Below are positions 23,916 through 30,316 of a stretch of 64,000 nt of DNA, one piece after another. The notes beneath the pieces were generated by a model, which did not search any database, was not told the DNA's origin, and worked only from the letters and a program-made list of their open reading frames with translations. How positions within the stretch are numbered: position 1 is the stretch's first letter; each line of letters begins with the position of its first letter. The stretch covers positions 62,001-126,000 of the forward strand of contig NZ_JQLN01000006.1 of assembly GCF_000744225.1 (NCBI RefSeq), given 5' to 3'. The position numbers were made by a program, and so were the translations under genes. This stretch comes from Kitasatospora mediocidica KCTC 9733. Lineage in GTDB: Bacteria > Actinomycetota > Actinomycetes > Streptomycetales > Streptomycetaceae.

Positions 23916-23989
23916 GGCGATGTGAGGTGTCTCATGTTCGCCCGAAGATCGCTCGCGAGCCGCTCCGAGGGCGTCCCGCAGCGCCCGCG

Positions 23990-24424
23990 TCAGTCGCCCA
24001 GCACCAGCCGCTCCAGCGCGGCCCGCGCCTTGGCGTCCGACTTGGCGCGGGCCGTCACGGCGGCGGCCAGCTCGCGGGTCCACTCGTCGAGCGGGACCGA
24101 CTTGCGGGAGAGCACCACGCCACGGACCACCGTGCAGATCTCGCAGACCGGCCGACCGTGGGTCAGGCTCAGGGTCAACCGCCGCTCGCTCATGTCGACT
24201 TCGAGCTTCTCGATCCGCCCGGGCCGCCCGGCCACCCGGTCGGCCATGCTGCGCCTGCGCTCGACCGCCACCGCGTCGGACGGCAGCGCCTCCGCCAACG
24301 AGCCGGTCAGCACCTGCGCGTACACCTCCAGGTCGGAGGCGTCGCGCCGCAGGGCGGCGGCGATCAGGTCGATCGAGTCGGCGGGCTCCTCGGGGGCCGG
24401 CTCGATCTGCCCATGGTCGGTCAT
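23990..24424 (-). CDS. Conserved-looking cytoplasmic protein, unknown function
   Basis: Not recognised. The 144-residue protein is rich in acidic and basic residues with alternating helices, and has no signal peptide or membrane segment. A short C-x2-C (PVCEICTVVRG) in the middle could bind a metal or form a disulfide. The ATG at 24424 is chosen because GAGGAG lies 5 nt before it; the longer frame reaches back over the ribosome-binding site. It lies 70 nt after the first YbjQ-like gene on the same strand, so it may share that transcript. Confidence 0.6.
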   Translation of the reverse strand: MTDHGQIEPAPEEPADSIDLIAAALRRDASDLEVYAQVLTGSLAEALPSDAVAVERRRSMADRVAGRPGRIEKLEVDMSERRLTLSLTHGRPVCEICTVVRGVVLSRKSVPLDEWTRELAAAVTARAKSDAKARAALERLVLGD

Positions 24425-24494
24425 GTCGCTCCTCGGTGCGGTCGGTTGGCGACCGGTCGTTCCCTCACCCGTCACTCGAGCTCACCCTAAGCGC

Positions 24495-25325
24495 TCAGCC
24501 GTCCAGGCTGAGCACCATGGTGGGCCGCTCGATCTCGTGGTCCTCACGCAGCGGGCGGACCGCCGTGCCGATCGCGAAGAATTCGGTGGTGTGGCCGCCC
24601 CAGCGGTGGTTGTGGGCGTTCAGCTGGACGCCCACGATGCCCTCCGCGTGCAGCTCCTCGGCCTCGGCCTGCATCCGGGCCATCGCCAACTCCCGTGCGT
24701 CGTACAGCGCCTGGGTGTAGCTCTCGATCTCGATGTTCTTGCCGATGTTGTTGAAGACCGAGCCCATCTTCTGGTGCGCGATGTGGTAGACGCACGTCCC
24801 CATCGTCATGCCCAGCGGGGCGTAGCCGGCCCGGATCAGCGTCCAGAAGTCCTGCCCGGACAGATCGGAGGTGAACGGCTGGCCCTTGTTGTTGCGCCAG
24901 CTGGTGCCGCCGGGCGCGGGGTGGTCCGCCTTGACGGCGGTGCCGATCGCGATGAACTCGGCGATGTCGGAGCCGAACTCCCGTGCCTCGACGGTCAGTC
25001 GGACGCCCACGATGCCGTCCGCACCCAGCTGGGCCGCCTCGGCCTCCATCCGGGTCATCGCCAGCTCGCGTGCGTGGTACATGGCCTGGCTGAGCGTTTC
25101 GAGCTCCTGGTTCTTGCCCCAGCGGCCCAGCTGGATCCCGACGTGGTAGATCGAGCTGCCCAGCACCAGCCCGATCGGCTGGAAGCCGGCCTCGCGGACC
25201 AGCAGGAACTCGTTCACCGAGAGGTCGCTGGTGAAGATCGAGCCGGGCTTGCCGGGCTGCAGCTCGGCCAGGCGTCGCATCGCGTCGGCGGGGACGCCCT
25301 GGGCGGTCGGATCGAAGGTGCTCAT
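24495..25325 (-). CDS. Tandem YbjQ/heavy-metal-binding-domain protein
   Basis: The 276-residue protein contains two copies of a YbjQ-like (DUF74) domain. Each copy shows SDLSxxxFxxLxxAGxxPxGxxxGxxxYHxA followed by a helix (ALYDARELAMARMQAEAEEL) and a strand ending in GxVGVxL and AIGTAV. The repeats start near residues 30 and 150. YbjQ-fold proteins form pentameric rings; their biochemical role is poorly known, and the heavy-metal label is tentative. A paralogue lies 14 nt upstream, so the two form an operon and may make a mixed ring. ATG 25325 follows GGGGAGAG. Confidence 0.7.
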   Translation of the reverse strand: MSTFDPTAQGVPADAMRRLAELQPGKPGSIFTSDLSVNEFLLVREAGFQPIGLVLGSSIYHVGIQLGRWGKNQELETLSQAMYHARELAMTRMEAEAAQLGADGIVGVRLTVEAREFGSDIAEFIAIGTAVKADHPAPGGTSWRNNKGQPFTSDLSGQDFWTLIRAGYAPLGMTMGTCVYHIAHQKMGSVFNNIGKNIEIESYTQALYDARELAMARMQAEAEELHAEGIVGVQLNAHNHRWGGHTTEFFAIGTAVRPLREDHEIERPTMVLSLDG

Positions 25326-25339
25326 GGTGTCGCTCTCCC

Positions 25340-26338
25340 CTATGACTGTGCGGTGGACGGACGGGTGGACGCGCGGCCGGTGCGGCTCGCCTGGGCGAGG
25401 CGGCGGCGCAGGCGGTCGCCACTGTTGTTGAGCGGGACGACGGTCAGCGTCGAGGGCTTGACCGGCCCGGTGGCGAAGCGGGCGATCGCGGTCCCGACGA
25501 GCGTCGACTCCGCGACGTGGTCCTTCTGCTCGGAGTTGCCGCCGCTCTGGATGCAGGGCTCCTCCCAGATCCGCAGGTTCCCACTGGCCAGGACGACGCC
25601 GTCGCCGCCCTGCTGCGCACCCTGGCGGGCGAGTTGGGTACGGGCGTCGGAGCGGACGTGGTGCACCAGTGCGCTCCAGCCGTCCATCTCCTGGTTGCGG
25701 TAGGAGAAGCCCTGCCGCCGGGTGGTGTAGTCGTCGTGGCGGACCCCGATCGACATCGCCACCAGCAGGTCCACCGGCACCCAGCCCGCCGAGATCAGCT
25801 TGGCGAACCCCTGGCCGTCCAGGTGCGAGGTGAACGGGCGTCGGGGACGCACCGTCCCGGCCGCCCGCACCGCCGTCCCGATCACCTTGAACTCCAGGCA
25901 GCCCGGAGCGGCGACGAACGGAGCCATGGTCAGCTGAGCCGCCACCACACCGTCGCCGCCGAGCGCCGCGCACTCGGCCGTCATCCGGCCCAGCGCCGTG
26001 CGCCGCGCGGAGTCCATCACCTCGACCAGCGCGGCGGACGGCGCGCCGTTGCCGGACAGCGCGATCCCGGCGGGGCCGTAGCCCCTCGCGCCCCCGAAGC
26101 CGATGCCCAGGCCGGCGCCCGGGTAGAGGCAGGCGTGGTAGCCCCAGTACCGGCCGCTGCGTCCGACGTGGTAGACCGCCGACCCCATCACCTGGCCGAC
26201 CGGCTCGAACCCGACCGATCTGATCGCCGCGAACTCACCGGTCGTCAGCGCCGACGACCAGGTCCCGCTCGCCCGCACCTCGGCGACCCGCGCCGCGGCG
26301 GCGGGGGGTAGCCCGGCTCCGCTCCACGACTCCGTCAT
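25340..26338 (-). CDS. Tandem YbjQ/heavy-metal-binding-domain protein (paralogue)
   Basis: The 332-residue paralogue of the next gene also has two YbjQ-like units: LTTGEFAAIRSVGFEPVGQVMGSAVYHVG and FTSHLDGQGFAKLISAGWVPVDLLVAMSIGVRH. Each is followed by the long helix and the closing FKVIGTAV/TLVGTAIARF strand. A Gly-rich insert (about 70-95) separates parts of the first unit. The start ATG at 26338 is preceded by GGTGG. It is the first gene of a two- or three-gene operon. Repeated divergence of the same domain within and between genes suggests old duplications. Its function is unknown. Confidence 0.68.
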   Translation of the reverse strand: MTESWSGAGLPPAAAARVAEVRASGTWSSALTTGEFAAIRSVGFEPVGQVMGSAVYHVGRSGRYWGYHACLYPGAGLGIGFGGARGYGPAGIALSGNGAPSAALVEVMDSARRTALGRMTAECAALGGDGVVAAQLTMAPFVAAPGCLEFKVIGTAVRAAGTVRPRRPFTSHLDGQGFAKLISAGWVPVDLLVAMSIGVRHDDYTTRRQGFSYRNQEMDGWSALVHHVRSDARTQLARQGAQQGGDGVVLASGNLRIWEEPCIQSGGNSEQKDHVAESTLVGTAIARFATGPVKPSTLTVVPLNNSGDRLRRRLAQASRTGRASTRPSTAQS

Positions 26339-26525
26339 GCGTCCACCCAATCCTCTCCTGGGCCCCCGGCGAGGTCCGACAAGGCACCCTAAGCCGAAGA
26401 TCCAGCGATGCCCAGCAGACCTGTCGGCCAGGCGCAAACCAGGACGGAACCGTAACGCGCCCTCCGGATCCGCGGCCGGGTGGGTCGGTGCCCGGGTGGG
26501 TGGGTGGATGCCCGGCGTACCGGCC

Positions 26526-27902
26526 CTACCCCGCGTGCCAGCCCTGCGGGTCGACGCCGCCGGGGATCGCCTCGGCCGGACCGTACGGTGCGCGGGTCAG
26601 GACGAAGCTGCCGATGTCGAGGTGGCTGACCGCGCCCTCCGCCGTGCGGACGACGCGCAGCGTCTCGCCCGTGTAGTAGCCGTCCAGGCCGGTCCAACTG
26701 CCGTCCGCCTCCGGGCGGAAGCGCGAGGCACGTCCCTGCCCGCCCAGCGCGGTCAGTTCGAGCGTCCGATCCGCCCGCAGGTGCAGCGCCAAGGCGCTCG
26801 GACCCCAGTACCAGGGACCGGTCAGCGCCAGCAGCTCCGGATCGGCCGCCGCCAGCGGACGCCACGGCTGCGGGATCCTCGGCTCGTGCTCGGCGACGAT
26901 CCGGACCAGGTCTCCGGCGACGGAACCGAGCCCAGGGCCGGAGGTCGCGTTGGTCAGGACGACCGCCGCGACGTCGTCCGCCTCGCTCACCCAGATCCAG
27001 GCGAGGAACCCGGGCATCGAGCCGCTGTGCCCGAAGAGCACCCGGCCGCCGCGCCGGATCACCTGGAGACCGAGGCCGTAGCAGCCGGCCCACTCCTCAC
27101 CCTCGGGCTCGGTCGTCGGCCGGCGCATCTCGGCGACGGTCGCCGGGGCGAGTACTTTCTCGTTGCCCGCGGCGAGGAAGGCGGCCCAGCGGCACAGGTC
27201 GGCCGCGGTGGACCACAGTTGACCGGCCGGCGCCATCAGCGCGGTGTCGGTGAGCGGTTCGGGCAGCATGACGTCCGCCCACGGGTGCACCGCGAAACCG
27301 CCCGCGTGCGGCGCCTGCGGCAGCAGCGAGGTCCGGGTCATGCCCAGCGGCTCCAGCACCTCGCGCCGCAGCACCTCCCCCCAGGGCTCGCCGCGCAGCC
27401 GCTCCACCAGCGCGCCGAGCAGCGCGTAGCCGGGGTTGGAGTAGTGGTGGAGCCGGCCGGCCGGGTGGCGGATCGGCTGCTCGCCGAGCACGTCGGCGAG
27501 TTCGGGCCGCAGCGCGCCGTCGGTCCGCTCCCACCAGGGGGCTGGTGTCTCGGAGGACAGCCCCGAGGTGTGGGTCAGCAGTTGATGGATCGTCAGTTCG
27601 CCCGCCGCCGTGCCGGGGAGGTGGCGCTCCAGCGGGTCGGACAGGTCGAGCAGACCCTCGTCGCGCAGGCGCAGGACCAGCACGGCGGCGAAGGTCTTGG
27701 AGATCGAACCGATCCGGTACTGCACGTCGTCGGTCGGCGCATGGTCCTCGATCATGCTCCGGGCACCCGTCCAGACCACCTGTCCGCCCCGGACCACGGC
27801 TCCCACCATGGACGGCGTGCGCCCCTCGGCCTGGCCGACGGCCAGTCGGTGCAGCAGCGCGCGGCTGGTTCCGGGGAGCAACTCCTGGGACAGGTCGGGC
27901 AT
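26526..27902 (-). CDS. Serine hydrolase, class C beta-lactamase/DD-peptidase family
   Basis: A 458-residue penicillin-binding-protein-like hydrolase. The catalytic triad of motifs is complete: SISK (Ser66, Lys69), YSN (Tyr154) and HSG in LFGHSGSMPGF. A lipocalin-like C-terminal domain of about 120 residues (PWYWGPSALALHLRADRTLELTAL) follows, as in esterase/aminopeptidase members of the family. No signal peptide is seen, so it is likely cytoplasmic. It may act on esters, D-amino-acid peptides or other amides rather than on beta-lactams. It stands alone, 180 nt away from the YbjQ operon. Confidence 0.85.
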   Translation of the reverse strand: MPDLSQELLPGTSRALLHRLAVGQAEGRTPSMVGAVVRGGQVVWTGARSMIEDHAPTDDVQYRIGSISKTFAAVLVLRLRDEGLLDLSDPLERHLPGTAAGELTIHQLLTHTSGLSSETPAPWWERTDGALRPELADVLGEQPIRHPAGRLHHYSNPGYALLGALVERLRGEPWGEVLRREVLEPLGMTRTSLLPQAPHAGGFAVHPWADVMLPEPLTDTALMAPAGQLWSTAADLCRWAAFLAAGNEKVLAPATVAEMRRPTTEPEGEEWAGCYGLGLQVIRRGGRVLFGHSGSMPGFLAWIWVSEADDVAAVVLTNATSGPGLGSVAGDLVRIVAEHEPRIPQPWRPLAAADPELLALTGPWYWGPSALALHLRADRTLELTALGGQGRASRFRPEADGSWTGLDGYYTGETLRVVRTAEGAVSHLDIGSFVLTRAPYGPAEAIPGGVDPQGWHAG

Positions 27903-28095
27903 CTGAGCTCTCGTTTCTGCAGGCGTTCCGGCGGTCAGGCCCGACCCTACCCGGGGGGCCGGATCGGGTCATCCGCCTTTTCCGCCGGCCTGCGCCGTGC
28001 CGTTCAAGGTCGCGCAACGGGTGGCCGCACATGCGCGCGAACGACCGGAATCACACGGTGGCGGCCGCGGATTTCCGCGCGCCCGCCACAAACGA

Positions 28096-28139
28096 CCTGA
28101 GGGCCGGTACCGTGCGACTGCACGGTACCGGCCCTCAGG
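28096..28139 (-). terminator. Strong intrinsic terminator of the cold-shock gene
   Basis: A perfect 20-bp stem (28096-28115 with 28120-28139, loop GACT) lies 34 nt after the csp stop. It is followed on the reverse strand by TCGTTTGT, a T-rich tail rare in this genome. Confidence 0.9.
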
Positions 28140-28172
28140 CTCAGCAAGGCGAAAAGCCGAGCTTGTGACTTA

Positions 28173-28376
28173 TCAGAGCGGGCGAATGTTCTCCGCCTGC
28201 GGGCCCTTCTGGCCCTGCGTGACGTCGAACTCGACCTTCTGGCCCTCGAGCAGCTCACGGAAGCCGTTGGCCTGGATGTTCGAGTAGTGGGCGAAGACGT
28301 CAGCGCCGCCACCGTCCTGCTCGATGAAGCCGAAGCCCTTTTCCGCGTTGAACCACTTCACGGTGCCAGTAGCCAT
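28173..28376 (-). CDS. Cold-shock domain protein (CspA family)
   Basis: This 67-residue single-domain cold-shock protein is a beta-barrel that binds single-stranded nucleic acid and melts RNA structure. RNP1 (KGFGFIEQ) and RNP2 (VFAHY) are intact and the length is exactly that of the family (MATGTVKWFNAEKGFGFI start). AAGGAG precedes the ATG. The gene is isolated, has its own powerful terminator, and carries an unusually A/T-rich leader with a terminator-like hairpin, so post-transcriptional control is likely. Confidence 0.95.
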   Translation of the reverse strand: MATGTVKWFNAEKGFGFIEQDGGGADVFAHYSNIQANGFRELLEGQKVEFDVTQGQKGPQAENIRPL

Positions 28377-28464
28377 AGAGATATCTCCTTAAGGGGGCTG
28401 TCCGAAACTCGCGATTCACGAGTTCCGCGTCGCCGCGATGAGGCCCGCCCGAATGAATCCGGGG

Positions 28465-28506
28465 AAACAAAAATGCGCCTGATGATCATCACAATCAGCA
28501 GGCGCA
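28465..28506 (-). terminator. Terminator-like hairpin inside the cold-shock gene leader
   Basis: On the reverse strand TGCGCCTG (28499-28506) pairs with CAGGCGCA (28474-28481) around a partly self-complementary loop and is followed at once by TTTTTGTTT (28473-28465). This is a textbook intrinsic terminator, yet it lies about 90 nt upstream of the csp start codon. It may attenuate csp or end a small RNA. Confidence 0.6.
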
Positions 28507-28760
28507 CACAAAAGTTCATGGGAACCACAACTGCAACTTCTTCGACTGTAGCAGGGTGAGAGCCGAAACGGGGGAATTGCCTCTGCCGCAGTCCGCCGTC
28601 TCCCTCGGACGGCTGCACCGCGGCGGCCGACGCGCGCGGCCGCGGGGCCGGTCGGCGGGGTGCCCGCTCCGGGTCGCATGGATGGTGCGGTCAGGGGTGG
28701 ACGGAGCAAGTACACCATTTCGATGCCTGCCGGGATGGTCCGATCACCCCTCGTGGGGCG

Positions 28761-28766
28761 CATACT
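28761..28766 (+). promoter_or_regulatory. -10 box for a leaderless start
   Basis: CATACT (28761-28766) ends 7 nt before the ATG at 28774, which has no ribosome-binding site. Confidence 0.4.
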
Positions 28767-28773
28767 GGTGGTG

Positions 28774-29001
28774 ATGACGAAATCAGCCGCGGTCCGGCGT
28801 CCTCTGCCCACCAGCCCCTTCGCTGCCCCAGTCCCGCCACCCATCAAGGTGTTCGCCGTGGGTGACCGGGTTTCGCACGACCAGTACGGCCTCGGTCGCA
28901 CCATCGCCGTCGAGGGCGACGGTGAGATCGCCGTGCTCGTCGACTTCGGGTCCCGTCAGGTGCGGATCACGAAGCCGTTCGCCAAGCTCTTCAAGCTCTG
29001 A
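28774..29001 (+). CDS. Small Tudor/CarD-like basic protein
   Basis: The 75-residue product has a Pro-rich basic N-terminal tail (about 25 residues) and a small beta-barrel: FAVGDRVSHDQYGLGRTIAV, then GEIAVLVDFGSRQVRI and a basic end TKPFAKLFKL. The VGDRVxHxxYGxGxV pattern is that of the Tudor-like domain of CarD and the UvrD/PcrA C-terminus, which contact RNA polymerase. A role as a small RNA-polymerase-associated protein is therefore possible but unproven. The ATG at 28774 fits a leaderless promoter; a longer frame upstream has poor codons. Confidence 0.65.
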   Translation: MTKSAAVRRPLPTSPFAAPVPPPIKVFAVGDRVSHDQYGLGRTIAVEGDGEIAVLVDFGSRQVRITKPFAKLFKL

Positions 29002-29494
29002 GCAGGTCTTTCCAGCCCTGAGACTGCTGCCAACTGCGCCCTGCCGAAAGCCGGTTCGGGCCGTGGTGGTCTCGGGCCGGTGTGTGGTGTGGGCGGTGAC
29101 GAGCCCACCCCGCACGGTGTCGGTCAGCAGGATGCCCCCTGTCGATCGTGCCCGTCCGCCGACACCGGCGGACTGTTCTCGCGCGCCGCCCTCCGTACGG
29201 CGCCGAGTTCAGGGCTGCCCGCGGTCCGGTCCCGTGTCACCCCCGGGACCCGGTAGGGCTGACCCCGTCCCGTCCCGCCTCACCGTGCGTCCCGTGCCGT
29301 CTCCGGGGCCGCTTGCCACGCGCGTGCTGTGACCGCGCGTGCCGCGACACCGGTGACAGTTCCGTGACACTTGTCATCGCTCCGATACGGAGAGTGGAGA
29401 ACTGACCTCCTGGCCGGGTGCGTGATAGCGCTCGAAGATCGTGTGCGGCAGGCGGACGCCCAGCGGATCGCTGCCCGGTACCCCAGGAGAGCTC
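29002..29494 (+). other. Intergenic region with candidate activator repeats
   Basis: About 490 bp with no credible gene. Notable near its right part are the direct heptamers GTGACAG (29353-29359) and GTGACAC (29364-29370), spaced 11 bp apart. The second also forms the palindrome TGACA-CT-TGTCA (29365-29376). ATACGG follows about 15 bp later as a possible -10 area. A long leader (about 100 nt) would precede the lipoprotein gene. Confidence 0.5.
29353..29376 (+). promoter_or_regulatory. Heptameric direct repeats, SARP-type candidate site
   Basis: GTGACA-N5-GTGACA gives an 11-bp (one helical turn) period, the layout bound by SARP activators, next to a SARP-type regulator gene. The overlapping TGACA-CT-TGTCA palindrome is an alternative operator for another regulator. 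Inferred from spacing only. Confidence 0.35.
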
Positions 29495-30187
29495 ATGAAC
29501 CCGCGTTTGGCCAGGCTGACCCGCAACGCTGCCTTGGCGATGACCGGCGCGGCCCTCGCCCTCGGCGCCGTCGCCTGCAACGACGACGCGACGTCGGCCG
29601 GGCCTGCCGCATCCGTCACGGCCGCCACCGGCGGCCAGTCCGCGGCGTCCGGCGCGACGGCCGCGACCACGGCGGGCGCCGGTTCGTCCACCGGCGGCGG
29701 AGCCAGGACGGGTGCCGGTTCGTCCGCGGCCCCGGTCAAGGCGTCGGACCGTTGTCACACCGGTGACCTGCGGGCCGACGTCCAGTTGCAGCCCGGCGGG
29801 GCCGGTTCGGCGATGGTCATGCTGGTGAACAAGAGCACGCGGACCTGCACGGTCGACGGCTACCTCGGCTACGGCGGCCTGCTGGCCGACAACAGCAGGG
29901 TCACCGTGCCGACCATCCGCTCGGCCCACCCGGGAGCGCCGACGCAGGTGACGCTCAAGCCCGGCACCACCGCCTTTTCCGGCCTGAAGTGGTCGTCCTG
30001 TGACAAGGCCGACGCGAGCTGCGAGGTGCTGGCCGGGGTCGTGGTGACCCCGCCGGACGAGACCACCCAGCTCACCGCCAATGTGCTCAGCGTCGACGGC
30101 GGGGTGGTGCCGCAGCTGCTGGTCTCCTCGGCCGGCTTCACCGAGGGCTCGCTCCAGCCGTCCAACCAGGGTGTCGTCTTCTCCTGA
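29495..30187 (+). CDS. DUF4232-family lipoprotein
   Basis: The 230-residue lipoprotein has a lipobox (ALGAVAC, Cys28) and then an Ala/Ser/Gly/Thr-rich flexible linker to about residue 85. The DUF4232 domain follows: RCHTGDLRADVQLQPGGAGS, MVMLVNKSTRTCTVDGYLGY, LKPGTTAFSGLKWSSCD. The four Cys probably form two disulfides outside the cell. DUF4232 proteins are abundant in streptomycetes; their function is unknown. AGGAGAG precedes the ATG. It is 129 nt upstream of the AfsR-type regulator on the same strand. Confidence 0.85.
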   Translation: MNPRLARLTRNAALAMTGAALALGAVACNDDATSAGPAASVTAATGGQSAASGATAATTAGAGSSTGGGARTGAGSSAAPVKASDRCHTGDLRADVQLQPGGAGSAMVMLVNKSTRTCTVDGYLGYGGLLADNSRVTVPTIRSAHPGAPTQVTLKPGTTAFSGLKWSSCDKADASCEVLAGVVVTPPDETTQLTANVLSVDGGVVPQLLVSSAGFTEGSLQPSNQGVVFS

Positions 30188-30316
30188 AACGGCTCCTGCT
30201 CCTTGGAGCGATTCGCCCGCAGTGGTTACGGTGGCGGAATCGTGACCGCCGCGCGGGAGTGTGGTGAGAGCGTGGACGCCGTGCGGGCCGGCCGCAGGTG
30301 AACGGGGGGAGATGCC

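Larger units (their letters stand above)
28377..28773. other. Divergent intergenic region with csp leader
   Basis: About 400 bp without a gene. It holds the long, A/T-rich leader of the cold-shock gene (reverse strand) with the hairpin at 28465-28506, a possible TACAGT -10 box on the reverse strand near 28548, and the leaderless promoter of the small plus-strand gene. No credible ORF was seen. Confidence 0.6.
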
